NCBI GenBank assembly: GCA_002340325.1
Contig: DDLV01000019.1
Coordinates: 1-59,409, forward strand
Direction: 5' to 3'
DNA length: 59,409 nt
Source of the DNA: Glaciecola sp. UBA2563
GTDB taxonomy: Bacteria; Pseudomonadota; Gammaproteobacteria; Enterobacterales; Alteromonadaceae
Shown here: piece after piece, positions 46,574 to 55,253 of the stretch
Numbering within the stretch: position 1 is the stretch's first letter
Layout: every line of letters begins with the position of its first letter
Notes under the pieces: model-generated
The model's database searches: none
What the model was told of the DNA's origin: nothing
The model's input: only the letters and a program-made list of their open reading frames with translations
Position numbers and translations under genes: made by a program

Positions 46574-47026
46574 ATGCAGAACAGTAAAGACGAACAATAT
46601 CGGCAGGCAAGGCACAAAATTACACGTATGCTCGCGAGAAGAGAGCATTCACAAAAAGAAATTTTGCAAAAACTCACCGCAAGCGGAATCGAGGTAGAGA
46701 TCGCAAAAGAAACACTACAACAGTTTACCGATAAAGACCTGCAGAGTAATGACAAATACCTGTATTCTCTCGTCAGACGATATGCCAGCAAGGGTAAAGG
46801 CCCAGTTTTGATTCACTACAAAGCTGAACAGCAAGGCATTGAAGGGTTTGATATTAACGCGATAGCAGAAACCTTGGAAATAGATTGGTTTGCTTTGGCG
46901 GAGCAAGTAAGAGTAAAGCGCTTTGGTGCTGAAAAACCTATCGATTGGAACATCGTGCAAAAGCAGAAGCGGTTTTTACAAACCAGAGGCTTTAGCAATT
47001 CACAAATTGAACATGCGGTAAAATAA
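46574..47026 (+). CDS. recX: RecA modulator RecX
   Basis: RecX binds RecA filaments and inhibits their growth. The 150-residue helical-repeat protein shows the family parts ARHKITRMLARREHSQKEI and LQTRGFSNSQIEHAVK. Usually recX directly follows recA; here the upstream neighbour is the divergent DUF482 gene, and I see no LexA box in the gap, so it needs its own promoter. Confidence 0.92.
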   Translation: MQNSKDEQYRQARHKITRMLARREHSQKEILQKLTASGIEVEIAKETLQQFTDKDLQSNDKYLYSLVRRYASKGKGPVLIHYKAEQQGIEGFDINAIAETLEIDWFALAEQVRVKRFGAEKPIDWNIVQKQKRFLQTRGFSNSQIEHAVK

Positions 47027-47221
47027 GACGTTTGTAAAAACCCTACTCAGCCAATTTACTAAGGCGTTATTTTTCAAAGAAATGCAAGATGAAATGTTAA
47101 TTTATTAAGCATCGTGTTATCTTTGCGCGCCATAAATTTTAGAATGCTACTTTTAAAACGCTAGAGAGCACATAGATACAAACGAATAGTAGCCAGATTG
47201 ATATAGGTAAAAGGACATTAG

Positions 47222-49816
47222 ATGACTCGGTCAACCGCAAATATAAGAAGCGCTTTTCTTGAATTTTTTGCTAAAAATGGGCATCAAATTGAGGCTAGCT
47301 CGTCACTTGTTCCGCATGATGATCCAACACTGTTATTTACCAATGCGGGCATGAATCAGTTTAAAGATGTTTTTTTGGGCACGGAAAAACGAGATTATTC
47401 CCGAGCAGTGTCCTCACAGCGCTGCGTTCGAGCAGGCGGCAAACATAATGACTTAGAAAATGTTGGCTATACCGCAAGGCATCACACGTTTTTTGAAATG
47501 CTGGGTAATTTTAGTTTTGGTGATTATTTTAAGCGTGATGCCATTAAATTTGCGTGGGCATTTTTGACTGAAGAGCTCGCGTTACCAACCGACAAATTGC
47601 TAGTTACCGTATATCACGAAGACGATGAAGCGTTTTCTATTTGGCAGAACGAAATTGGCCTGAGCGAAGAAAAGATCATTCGCATTTCCACGTCGGATAA
47701 TTTTTGGTCAATGGGCGACACTGGACCTTGTGGGCCTTGTTCTGAAATATTTTATGACCATGGCGAGCACATTTGGGGCGGCCCTCCTGGAAGCCCAGAG
47801 GAAGACGGGGACAGATTTATTGAGATTTGGAATCTGGTCTTTATGCAATATAACAAGCAAAGCAATGGTGAGATGATGCCATTGCCAAAGCCCTCCATTG
47901 ACACAGGTATGGGGCTAGAACGAATTGCTGCCATACTACAAAATGTGCACTCAAATTATGAGATTGATCTCTTTCAATCATTAATTGCAAAGGCCGCCGA
48001 AATAACAGGCACGGAAGACCTTTCTGAAAAATCTTTGCGCGTAATCGCCGATCACATTCGTTCATGCAGCTTTCTAATCGCTGACGGCGTCATGCCATCA
48101 AATGAAGGCAGAGGATATGTATTGCGACGCATAATCCGACGTGCAGTGAGACACGGTTATAAACTCGGCTGCAATGATGAATTTTTCTACAAGCTGGTCG
48201 CTACATTATGTGATGAGATGGGAGAAGCGTACCCCGAACTAATTGAAGAACAAGCATTGATTGAACGGGTACTTAAACTCGAAGAAGAGCAGTTTTCCAA
48301 CACCTTAGCGCGCGGCATGGGCATATTAACAGATGCCTTGAAAGACTTGTCTGACAAGGTCATTCCCGGCGATGTGGCGTTTAAACTCTATGACACTTAT
48401 GGTTTTCCCGTTGATCTAACAAATGATGTTGCGCGAGAACAAGGGTTTGAAGTCGACCAGGAAGGCTTTGATCTGGCGATGCAAAAACAACGTGAAATGG
48501 CTCAGGCTGCGGGTAAATTTGGCGCTGATTATAACGACGCTATTCGAACGCAGGAAGAGACGATTTTTAAGGGATACGAAAAAACAGAACACAGTGCCGC
48601 TATTACTCAAATTTTTGTTAATAATGTGGCTACGCAAACTGCTTCAGATGAAGAGGCGACTGTTATATTGGCAGAAACGCCGTTCTACGCAGAATCAGGT
48701 GGACAAATCGGTGATACGGGTGAAATTGTTGGCATTGACGGCAAAGCAACGGTAATGGATACACAAAAAGCTGCAAATGCGTTTGCCCATATTGCAAAAG
48801 TCAAAGGTCAGCTTAATGTCGGTGATATTGTTAAGCTAACTGTTAATAGAGGAAGAAGACAGGCTATCAAGCTTAATCATAGTGCGACACATCTTTTACA
48901 CGCAGCACTTCGAAATATATTAGGCGAGCATGTCATGCAAAAAGGCTCATTAGTTGACGAAGAAAAACTCCGTTTTGATTTTTCACATTTCGAAGCGATA
49001 TCGCAAACGCAACTTGTTCAGATAGAAAATACTGTTAACCAGCAAATACGCGAGAACAACCCATTAGTTACTAAGATGATGAATTTGGACGATGCTAAAG
49101 CTTCTGGCGCAATGGCGTTATTCGGTGAGAAGTATGACGACGAAGTCCGTGTTGTCACTATGGGCGATTTTTCAACTGAACTATGCGGTGGTACTCACGT
49201 GGATGCAACTGGAGATATTGGCCTCTTAAAAATTGTATCAGAGGGCGGTATCTCAGCAGGTGTGAGAAGAATAGAAGCTATAACTGGGCAAGCGGCGCTT
49301 GATTTTGTTAACAAAGACTCAGACACACTGCATGCGGTTGCGCAATTACTTAAATCAGATAAGAGCTCGATTGTCAGTAAATTGCAGCAACAGATTCAGC
49401 AGACTAAGCAATTAGAAAAAGCACTTGATGCAGCAAATCAAAAGTTGGCGGGACAACAATCCAAAAACATCATGGACAAAGTTGAGACCATCGCCGGTAT
49501 AAAGGCGTTGGTGTCTGAACTGCAGAACGTTGAAGCAAAGTCTCTAAGAAATATGGTAGACGATTTAAAGAATCAGATAGGCAGCGGCGTTATCGTTTTG
49601 GCAGTTAGAAACCAAGAGAAAGTCAATTTGATTGTTGGCGTTACCAAAGACTTAACAAGTAAATTCAAAGCTGGTGAATTAGTCAACCATCTCGCATCTC
49701 AAGTCGGCGGAAAAGGCGGCGGTAGGCCAGATATGGCTCAAGCTGGCGGCACATTGCCGGATAATTTGGACGCAGCGCTTTCAAGCGTTAATACATGGCT
49801 CGTTGAAAAGTCATAA
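47222..49816 (+). CDS. alaS: Alanyl-tRNA synthetase
   Basis: AlaRS charges tRNA-Ala and edits mischarged Ser and Gly. The catalytic domain opens RSAFLEFFAKNGHQIEASSS and includes FTNAGMNQFKDVFLG. The editing domain has HSATHLLHAALR and CGGTHV zinc ligands, and the C-terminal domain ends the 864-residue protein with GGGRPDMAQAGG. AAAGGA lies about 6 nt before the ATG. Confidence 0.97.
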   Translation: MTRSTANIRSAFLEFFAKNGHQIEASSSLVPHDDPTLLFTNAGMNQFKDVFLGTEKRDYSRAVSSQRCVRAGGKHNDLENVGYTARHHTFFEMLGNFSFGDYFKRDAIKFAWAFLTEELALPTDKLLVTVYHEDDEAFSIWQNEIGLSEEKIIRISTSDNFWSMGDTGPCGPCSEIFYDHGEHIWGGPPGSPEEDGDRFIEIWNLVFMQYNKQSNGEMMPLPKPSIDTGMGLERIAAILQNVHSNYEIDLFQSLIAKAAEITGTEDLSEKSLRVIADHIRSCSFLIADGVMPSNEGRGYVLRRIIRRAVRHGYKLGCNDEFFYKLVATLCDEMGEAYPELIEEQALIERVLKLEEEQFSNTLARGMGILTDALKDLSDKVIPGDVAFKLYDTYGFPVDLTNDVAREQGFEVDQEGFDLAMQKQREMAQAAGKFGADYNDAIRTQEETIFKGYEKTEHSAAITQIFVNNVATQTASDEEATVILAETPFYAESGGQIGDTGEIVGIDGKATVMDTQKAANAFAHIAKVKGQLNVGDIVKLTVNRGRRQAIKLNHSATHLLHAALRNILGEHVMQKGSLVDEEKLRFDFSHFEAISQTQLVQIENTVNQQIRENNPLVTKMMNLDDAKASGAMALFGEKYDDEVRVVTMGDFSTELCGGTHVDATGDIGLLKIVSEGGISAGVRRIEAITGQAALDFVNKDSDTLHAVAQLLKSDKSSIVSKLQQQIQQTKQLEKALDAANQKLAGQQSKNIMDKVETIAGIKALVSELQNVEAKSLRNMVDDLKNQIGSGVIVLAVRNQEKVNLIVGVTKDLTSKFKAGELVNHLASQVGGKGGGRPDMAQAGGTLPDNLDAALSSVNTWLVEKS

Positions 49817-49967
49817 ATCGCGCTTTTATAAGACTATAAATTAATTGATTAAAATTTCTCTTTAAACTTGGCGAAATGTTAAATCGTGGTTTATAGTTTT
49901 GAAAAGCTTTATTTAATAACAAGTTAATAACTTAGTTGAAAAAAATCACTAGGTGAGGAGTTTTGTA

Positions 49968-50156
49968 ATGTTGATACTAACCCGTCGAGTTGGCGAGACT
50001 TTAATGGTAGGCGATAACGTTACCGTAACAGTGCTTGGTGTAAAAGGAAACCAAGTGAGAATAGGTGTTAACGCGCCAAAAGATGTCTCCGTTCACAGAG
50101 AAGAAATCTACATGCGGATCCAGGCTGAAAAAGGCAATGGAAACGTCGCAAGTTAA
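49968..50156 (+). CDS. csrA: Carbon storage regulator CsrA
   Basis: CsrA is the global RNA-binding translational regulator, also controlling motility and biofilm. The 62-residue protein is MLILTRRVGETLMVGD at its start and carries GVNAPKDVSVHREEIY. The ATG at 49968 stands 7 nt after AGGTGAGGAG; this leader has two GGA-type sites, suggesting autoregulation. It follows alaS without a lysC gene between. Confidence 0.96.
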   Translation: MLILTRRVGETLMVGDNVTVTVLGVKGNQVRIGVNAPKDVSVHREEIYMRIQAEKGNGNVAS

Positions 50157-50305
50157 CGCAATTTTTTTGCGGGTTACATTTGCAATTCCTTCAAAAATGG
50201 TACCCTTGCGCAGTGCAGACACGGCGCATTCACTTCAGCATTTTCAAAAATCTTCAGTGTAGTACGCGTAATTGAATTATTGACATATCAAAGCTTCAAA
50301 AAAGG

Positions 50306-50333
50306 TTGACTTACAAGGTCGTTTGAGTAAACT
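50306..50333 (+). promoter_or_regulatory. Probable tRNA operon promoter
   Basis: TTGACT at 50306-50311 and TAAACT at 50328-50333, 16 nt apart, lie just before the tRNA-Ser gene. Confidence 0.5.
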
Positions 50334-50347
50334 TCACGACCTGTTTT

Positions 50348-50440
50348 GGAGAGGTGGCCGAGTGGCTGAAGGCGCTCCCCTGCTAAGGGAGTATAGGGTT
50401 TGTAGCCCTATCGAGGGTTCGAATCCCTCTCTCTCCGCCA
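50348..50440 (+). tRNA. tRNA-Ser (anticodon GCT)
   Basis: The 93-nt gene has a 7-bp acceptor stem (GGAGAGG/CCTCTCT-type pairing), the long variable arm of class II tRNAs, the T loop GGTTCGAATCC and an encoded CCA end. The anticodon GCT is at 50382-50384 and reads AGC/AGU. Confidence 0.95.
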
Positions 50441-50455
50441 TTTGTTTGTTTTTGC

Positions 50456-50532
50456 GCGTGCGTAGCTCAGCTGGATAGAGTACCTGGCTACGAACCAGGC
50501 GGTCGGAGGTTCGAATCCTTCCGCACGCGCCA
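50456..50532 (+). tRNA. tRNA-Arg (anticodon ACG), copy 1
   Basis: The acceptor stem GCGTGCG pairs with CGCACGC, discriminator G and encoded CCA follow, and the anticodon ACG (50490-50492) is flanked by a CCTGG/CCAGG stem. The A34 is read as inosine after TadA editing in bacteria. Confidence 0.96.
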
Positions 50533-50565
50533 AACCAAACAAATGAAACAGACCAACCAAATTGC

Positions 50566-50642
50566 GCGTGCGTAGCTCAGCTGGATAGAGTACCTGGCTA
50601 CGAACCAGGCGGTCGGAGGTTCGAATCCTTCCGCACGCGCCA
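50566..50642 (+). tRNA. tRNA-Arg (anticodon ACG), copy 2
   Basis: This is an exact copy of the preceding tRNA-Arg, 110 nt downstream, with the anticodon at 50600-50602. Two bases 5' of the gene are also shared, indicating a recent duplication or gene conversion. Confidence 0.96.
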
Positions 50643-50654
50643 CATATAAAAGGT

Positions 50655-51939
50655 GCTTACCTAATGGATAGGTGACACTCTATACCGGATGCATAGGTAA
50701 CACATTCGGTAAAAAGGGATTGTTAGCCGGTTCAATCCGGCCAACTTCTTCATCAAAAAATCCTAACTCATATTCCATGAAATTTACAGACCAGATCTTA
50801 TCGTCAACCTCGCTTATGCCTACTGTTTGCCCCGCAAACACCTTACTCAGGTTTACTTTTCGTCGTCGTATGCAGATCCTCCCGCACTGAGTGACTAATA
50901 ACGTTTTATCGTGCATGGGATAGTCTAATTCTTCTGGCTGGAAGAATTCACGGACAGAGGGTGTATACACTTCACCTGGATATCTCATACTCAGTGCTTG
51001 ATGAGGCCTATCGTTATTATAGTGCTCAATGAATTTATCGAAGCGTTCCTGCTGCTGTAAGAAGTTAAGCTGAGCAGGTTTCGTAGCTTCTTTTTTCAAC
51101 GTAAGATGCATGCGTTCATGTCGACCATTTTGTTGTGGATTGCCTGGCTTAATACGTTCAATGTTGATGCCTAATCGAAGCCACCATACCGATAGGCGAC
51201 TTAGTCCAAACAAAGCGTTTGGCGAAGAAAATGGCAAGCCATTATCGGTGCGGATCGCGTTAGGTAGTCCATAGTCCTTAAAAGTGCGCTCAAACACCGT
51301 AAAGGAATCGACGGTACGAGTAGAATCAAGTGCATCGCAGGCTAGCAGATAACGCGAGCTGTAGTCGGTAATTGTCAATGGATAACAGTATTTTTTATTA
51401 CCGAGAAGAAACTCACCTTTGAAATCGGCGCACCATAATGTGTTAGCCACTTTAGGATCAGTTAATGGTGTGCCACTGGCTTTGTATCTGCGTTTACGTT
51501 TACTCTTGACCATCCCGTGGCGAAAAAGCACTGCATGAACGGTACTGATAGCAGGTGGTTTTAGCTGAGGGTATTGGCGTTGTAGTTTCTCTCGTATCTT
51601 CGGAGCGCCCCACTGTGGATATTCCTTTTTAAGTCTTAAAATACTGCGCTCGACCTGAAAGGGTATCCTCATACCATGCTTATACGGTGTTCTGGATTTG
51701 TCTTTCAAACCATCCAAACCAGCGTCTTTATATCGATTAAAAAGCTTGTATCCTGTCTTTCTGGAGATGCCAAACTCTCGACATAGAGGAGCCATCTTCT
51801 CACCTTCTAATAGGCGACCGACAAATTTAATTCTTTCATCCATCAGGTTACTCACTGTCCAAGGCATTTGGAATACTCCAAATGCAAAAAAGTGTAACCT
51901 ATGTAATCGGAATAAAATGTAACCTATGTTTCGGTAAGC
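50655..51939 (-). mobile_element. IS481-family insertion sequence, intact
   Basis: The element carries one transposase gene between imperfect terminal inverted repeats of about 48 bp (50655-50703 and 51892-51939). Each end starts GCTTACC and contains two ATAGGTnACA-type sub-repeats, likely transposase binding sites. No clear target-site duplication is seen, so the exact outer limits are uncertain by a few bases. It lies 12 bp after tRNA-Arg copy 2. Confidence 0.85.
50680..51867 (-). CDS. IS481-family transposase
   Basis: The 395-residue protein has an N-terminal helix-turn-helix (GEKMAPLCREFGISRKTGYK) and an integrase-core DDE domain with D148 in WCADFKGEF, D208 in IRTDNGLPF and E251 in NGRHER. 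No frameshift or stop interrupts it, so it is probably active. The C-terminal codons run into the left inverted repeat. Confidence 0.93.
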   Translation of the reverse strand: MPWTVSNLMDERIKFVGRLLEGEKMAPLCREFGISRKTGYKLFNRYKDAGLDGLKDKSRTPYKHGMRIPFQVERSILRLKKEYPQWGAPKIREKLQRQYPQLKPPAISTVHAVLFRHGMVKSKRKRRYKASGTPLTDPKVANTLWCADFKGEFLLGNKKYCYPLTITDYSSRYLLACDALDSTRTVDSFTVFERTFKDYGLPNAIRTDNGLPFSSPNALFGLSRLSVWWLRLGINIERIKPGNPQQNGRHERMHLTLKKEATKPAQLNFLQQQERFDKFIEHYNNDRPHQALSMRYPGEVYTPSVREFFQPEELDYPMHDKTLLVTQCGRICIRRRKVNLSKVFAGQTVGISEVDDKIWSVNFMEYELGFFDEEVGRIEPANNPFLPNVLPMHPV

Positions 51940-51946
51940 TCAAAAC

Positions 51947-51968
51947 AACCGCCGCTGGCGGTTTTTTT
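51947..51968 (+). terminator. Rho-independent terminator, probably of the tRNA operon
   Basis: AACCGCC pairs with GGCGGTT (51957-51963) around a GCT loop and is followed by a T run to 51968. On the + strand the nearest upstream gene is tRNA-Arg, on the far side of the insertion sequence. Confidence 0.8.
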
Positions 51969-52193
51969 GTATGAAACTGTATCTACCAATGCATAGTTAA
52001 GACCCCAGATTAATATTTACAGCATGCTTCCTCAACTTCAGATTTTTGTACTTTCATTTCTTGATCGTTTAATAATGCTAAAGCGCTAAATCACCTAGCA
52101 AATGCCGAATATTTATAGATGTTGAACGTTGGAATAATAATTGCTCCACCCGCTTCACTACATGTAAAGACTCAATAAACACAGAACATTGCG
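51969..52193 (+). other. Intergenic region before the usher operon
   Basis: I see no gene, no sigma-54 element and no convincing promoter pair in these 225 bases. The region is AT-rich and should contain the promoter for the downstream operon. Confidence 0.4.
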
Positions 52194-55124
52194 ATGTTTT
52201 CATTAAGCTACATTGGAAAAATCCTACCGGTGATGATTGCCGTTTCAATGTCATTTGTTGCCATGTCTCAAGTTGAGGCCCCTGATGAAGTCGTCAGCCA
52301 GGAAAATATCACAACAGGACGTTATCTTGTGGGTGAAGAACTGATTTTCACGCTTTACATCGATAATATTCGGCTTGGCGATTACTTCGTTATTGTTACG
52401 GAAACAGGGTACGCTGTTGATTTTGAGAGCCTTATACTTGCGCTGGATTTTCCTATCTCTAGCAGAGGGTTGGTATATGAAGGGTGGTTTATAGATACTG
52501 ACAACACGTTTTACTTGAACTTGAAAGATTCTACAGAAGAGGGCTTTACAGCAAGGGTCGCGGGAGATGATGTTAGGCTAAAAGCGTCCAGTGTTACTGA
52601 GAATTTTGGCGCAATATACATTGATGTTAGCGCGGTTGAGTTACTTTTTCCTATCTCAATAGCATTTGATGAAGCAAACTTAGAAGCGACAATGACATCA
52701 AGCGTATTGTTGCCTATTCAAGAAAAACTCAAAAGAGGTCAAGCTGCTCTTGCAAGCACTGCAGAGCGTAATGTTAGTAAATATCCAGAGTTAAAGCGTT
52801 ACTATGAGCTACTGTCAGCGCAAGCACTCGACGCGCGAATATCCACAAGCTATTCGGAATCTTCAGATACCTTTTCTGATGGTTATAGCATTCTTGGCGC
52901 GAGAGAAATTGCCTACGTAAACAGTCGTTTTTTCCTCAGCGGTTCATACGATAACCCTGTAAGAGCAGCAAATTTGACCTTATCGAGAAATTTTTCTGAG
53001 GATGCTTTTAAAGCGGATATAAGCAGAATTGAAGTTGGTGATATTAATCCAGTGCAAATCGGCGGGCAGGGCTTTCGTGGAGGTGCATTAGGCCTTGTGT
53101 TAACAAATCAACTGAACAACAGAGAGCTTAATGATCAGCAAGCAACAACAATAAGTGGAGATGTTCAAGTTGGCTGGGATGTCGAACTTTATCGAAATGG
53201 CGTACTTATTGACCGCAAACTCAATATTGAGTCAGGGCGTTATGACTTTGAAGACATCCAGTTGTTTACCGGTGAAAATAACTTTCGGGTAGTGCTATAC
53301 GGGCCTCAAGGGCAAGAAGTAACAAGGTCCTATGATAGGTTTGTGGATAATGATAATAGAGATTCATCTTTACGCTATCGATCCTCGATAACGCGATTGG
53401 GAAGCTCTTTGTTTAATACTAATGATGCTACAAGTACGTCAGACGGGATATACGACTGGTCCACCGTTATAAATAAAGGTATTACAGATTCACTCTCTGC
53501 TAATGCAGGATGGCGTATTCAAAATAGCGGAGATGCACAAAATGCGTTTAGTCTGGGAATCGACTCAAAACTTACTGACCGTATAGCATTAAACGCTAAC
53601 ACACTGTTCGATGGAGATAACAGCCAACTCAGCCGAATCGGGATTCGTGGTCAATACAAAGGCCACGCGGCTTCATTGACCCTGACAGAAAACAAGCGTG
53701 ATGAGGCAACAACACGTTCTTTAGGATTGGCAAATAGAGGTGCCTTTCGGCTTTCTGACGCTATAAGTATGTCTTATCAAAATCAATTAGGAGTATCGGT
53801 TTTAGGGAGTAGCAGTGGCTATAGCTGGCAAAATAATGTGGCGTTGATTTCTCCATTGGGGACAATAAACCACGACATTAGAATATCAACCTCAGAGGCA
53901 GCAGAGGACGAACAAGCTGATTCAACATCATCAACAAAGATAGAAGGGGGTTTAAACGTAAGGCGCAGACTTGGCCATGTTTCGTTTAGAGGTGGGCTGG
54001 GCTATTCAAATTTGAATGACGAATTCAGCATAGATGGTTATTCGGCGGATCTTTCTTACAGTTTTAGTTCAAACCTAAGCTCGAGATTATCACTGAGTTA
54101 TGCAACCGAAGAAGAGCGGCTTTTTACTGAACTGAATTTGGGATACCAAACGAACAATTACATATTTTCTGCGAATGCAACGCACACAGATGATACCGGG
54201 GTAAGTCTGGGGCTTTCAGCGCGTGTGAGCCTCGGTGGAGAGCCCTTTACGCGAGATATTTTTTATACTGCCGATCCATTGAGCGCGTCAGGCAGTGCTA
54301 TTGTTCGCGTCTTCATAGATGCAAATGCCAACGCTGTTTTTGATATTGGGGAAGAAGTGTTAGAAGGGGTCAAAGTTGAGTCAATGCAATCACGATACAT
54401 TGCGTACACGGATAAAAACGGACTTGCACATTTGAAACGTCTTAATACGTTTAGAAAGACTGATATCAAATTAGATCGGTCCACTATTGAGGAGCCTTTT
54501 TTGTCCCCAATTATTGAAGGGGTAAGTATCCTGCCTAGAAGCGGTTTTATTGACTCTATTGATTATCCTCTTATTCGGGTGAGTGAAATAGAAGGATTTG
54601 TACAGTACAACCATCCAGATTTGAATAATCACATTCCCCCTCTAACCTTGCATTTAATTAATCAATCAACCAATGAAGTTCTGCAAACGCGAACCGAGTT
54701 TGATGGCTATTACTATTTTGCTGAGATACGACCTGGTAAATACCTATTACAAATCGACGCAGCAGATTTGCAAAAACTATATATAAGGGACATTGAACCC
54801 GTACCAATCACGATTTCTGCATCAGGTTCATTTGAAACAGTGCCAACGATAACAATGATTGAAAGGCGCGCATATCGAGGCTTTACCAGCCGCATTGCGA
54901 CGTTTTCTTCATTGAGGTTGCTAAAAGCATATTATTCAAGTTTAAAGACGTTGAATGCGGCAAATATTGACCAACAAAGGGCGTTTTTTACCGAGTCTGA
55001 GGATGGGTATCACCTTAATTTAGGATTCTATGCGGATAATATCAGTGCTGAAAATATTTGCGACGAATGGAGACTGCTTAATATGGCGTGCGAAGTGCAA
55101 GCCCATATTGAACGAAGAAATTAA
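52194..55124 (+). CDS. Chaperone-usher type outer membrane usher with C-terminal SPOR-like domain
   Basis: The 976-residue protein is probably the secretion pore and platform of a surface fibre. It has a signal peptide (about residues 1-29), an N-terminal periplasmic region (about 30-150), and a beta-rich barrel region broken by a plug-like segment near 322-385 (WDVELYRNGVLIDRKLNIES, then GENNFRVVLYGPQGQEV). After the barrel come two Ig-like modules, near 699-760 (RVFIDANANAVFDIGEEVLE) and 795-860 (EFDGYYYFAEIRPGKYLLQI). Residues 897-972 read as a SPOR domain (YHLNLGFYADNISAENICDE). The usher call leans on the adjacent chaperone and DUF4402 genes. Confidence 0.72.
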   Translation: MFSLSYIGKILPVMIAVSMSFVAMSQVEAPDEVVSQENITTGRYLVGEELIFTLYIDNIRLGDYFVIVTETGYAVDFESLILALDFPISSRGLVYEGWFIDTDNTFYLNLKDSTEEGFTARVAGDDVRLKASSVTENFGAIYIDVSAVELLFPISIAFDEANLEATMTSSVLLPIQEKLKRGQAALASTAERNVSKYPELKRYYELLSAQALDARISTSYSESSDTFSDGYSILGAREIAYVNSRFFLSGSYDNPVRAANLTLSRNFSEDAFKADISRIEVGDINPVQIGGQGFRGGALGLVLTNQLNNRELNDQQATTISGDVQVGWDVELYRNGVLIDRKLNIESGRYDFEDIQLFTGENNFRVVLYGPQGQEVTRSYDRFVDNDNRDSSLRYRSSITRLGSSLFNTNDATSTSDGIYDWSTVINKGITDSLSANAGWRIQNSGDAQNAFSLGIDSKLTDRIALNANTLFDGDNSQLSRIGIRGQYKGHAASLTLTENKRDEATTRSLGLANRGAFRLSDAISMSYQNQLGVSVLGSSSGYSWQNNVALISPLGTINHDIRISTSEAAEDEQADSTSSTKIEGGLNVRRRLGHVSFRGGLGYSNLNDEFSIDGYSADLSYSFSSNLSSRLSLSYATEEERLFTELNLGYQTNNYIFSANATHTDDTGVSLGLSARVSLGGEPFTRDIFYTADPLSASGSAIVRVFIDANANAVFDIGEEVLEGVKVESMQSRYIAYTDKNGLAHLKRLNTFRKTDIKLDRSTIEEPFLSPIIEGVSILPRSGFIDSIDYPLIRVSEIEGFVQYNHPDLNNHIPPLTLHLINQSTNEVLQTRTEFDGYYYFAEIRPGKYLLQIDAADLQKLYIRDIEPVPITISASGSFETVPTITMIERRAYRGFTSRIATFSSLRLLKAYYSSLKTLNAANIDQQRAFFTESEDGYHLNLGFYADNISAENICDEWRLLNMACEVQAHIERRN

Positions 55125-55253
55125 TCAATTTGGCCTAGTATATGCTAACAACCCAAAAAGACCACGCTACGACTATCCCAAAGATAGTAGAGTCAGCGAG
55201 GTTTGATTGTTGAGGTTTGATCGTATTACATACAAGCTTAAATAGGTTTTATC

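Noticed and set aside
50150..50180. Terminator after csrA
   Set aside because: The CGCAA/TTGCG stem encloses an all-T loop and has no T-run after it, so it is not a convincing intrinsic terminator.
50640..51960. Target-site duplication of the insertion sequence
   Set aside because: The bases outside the inverted repeats on the two sides do not match; GCTTACC/GGTAAGC is inverted and therefore part of the ends.
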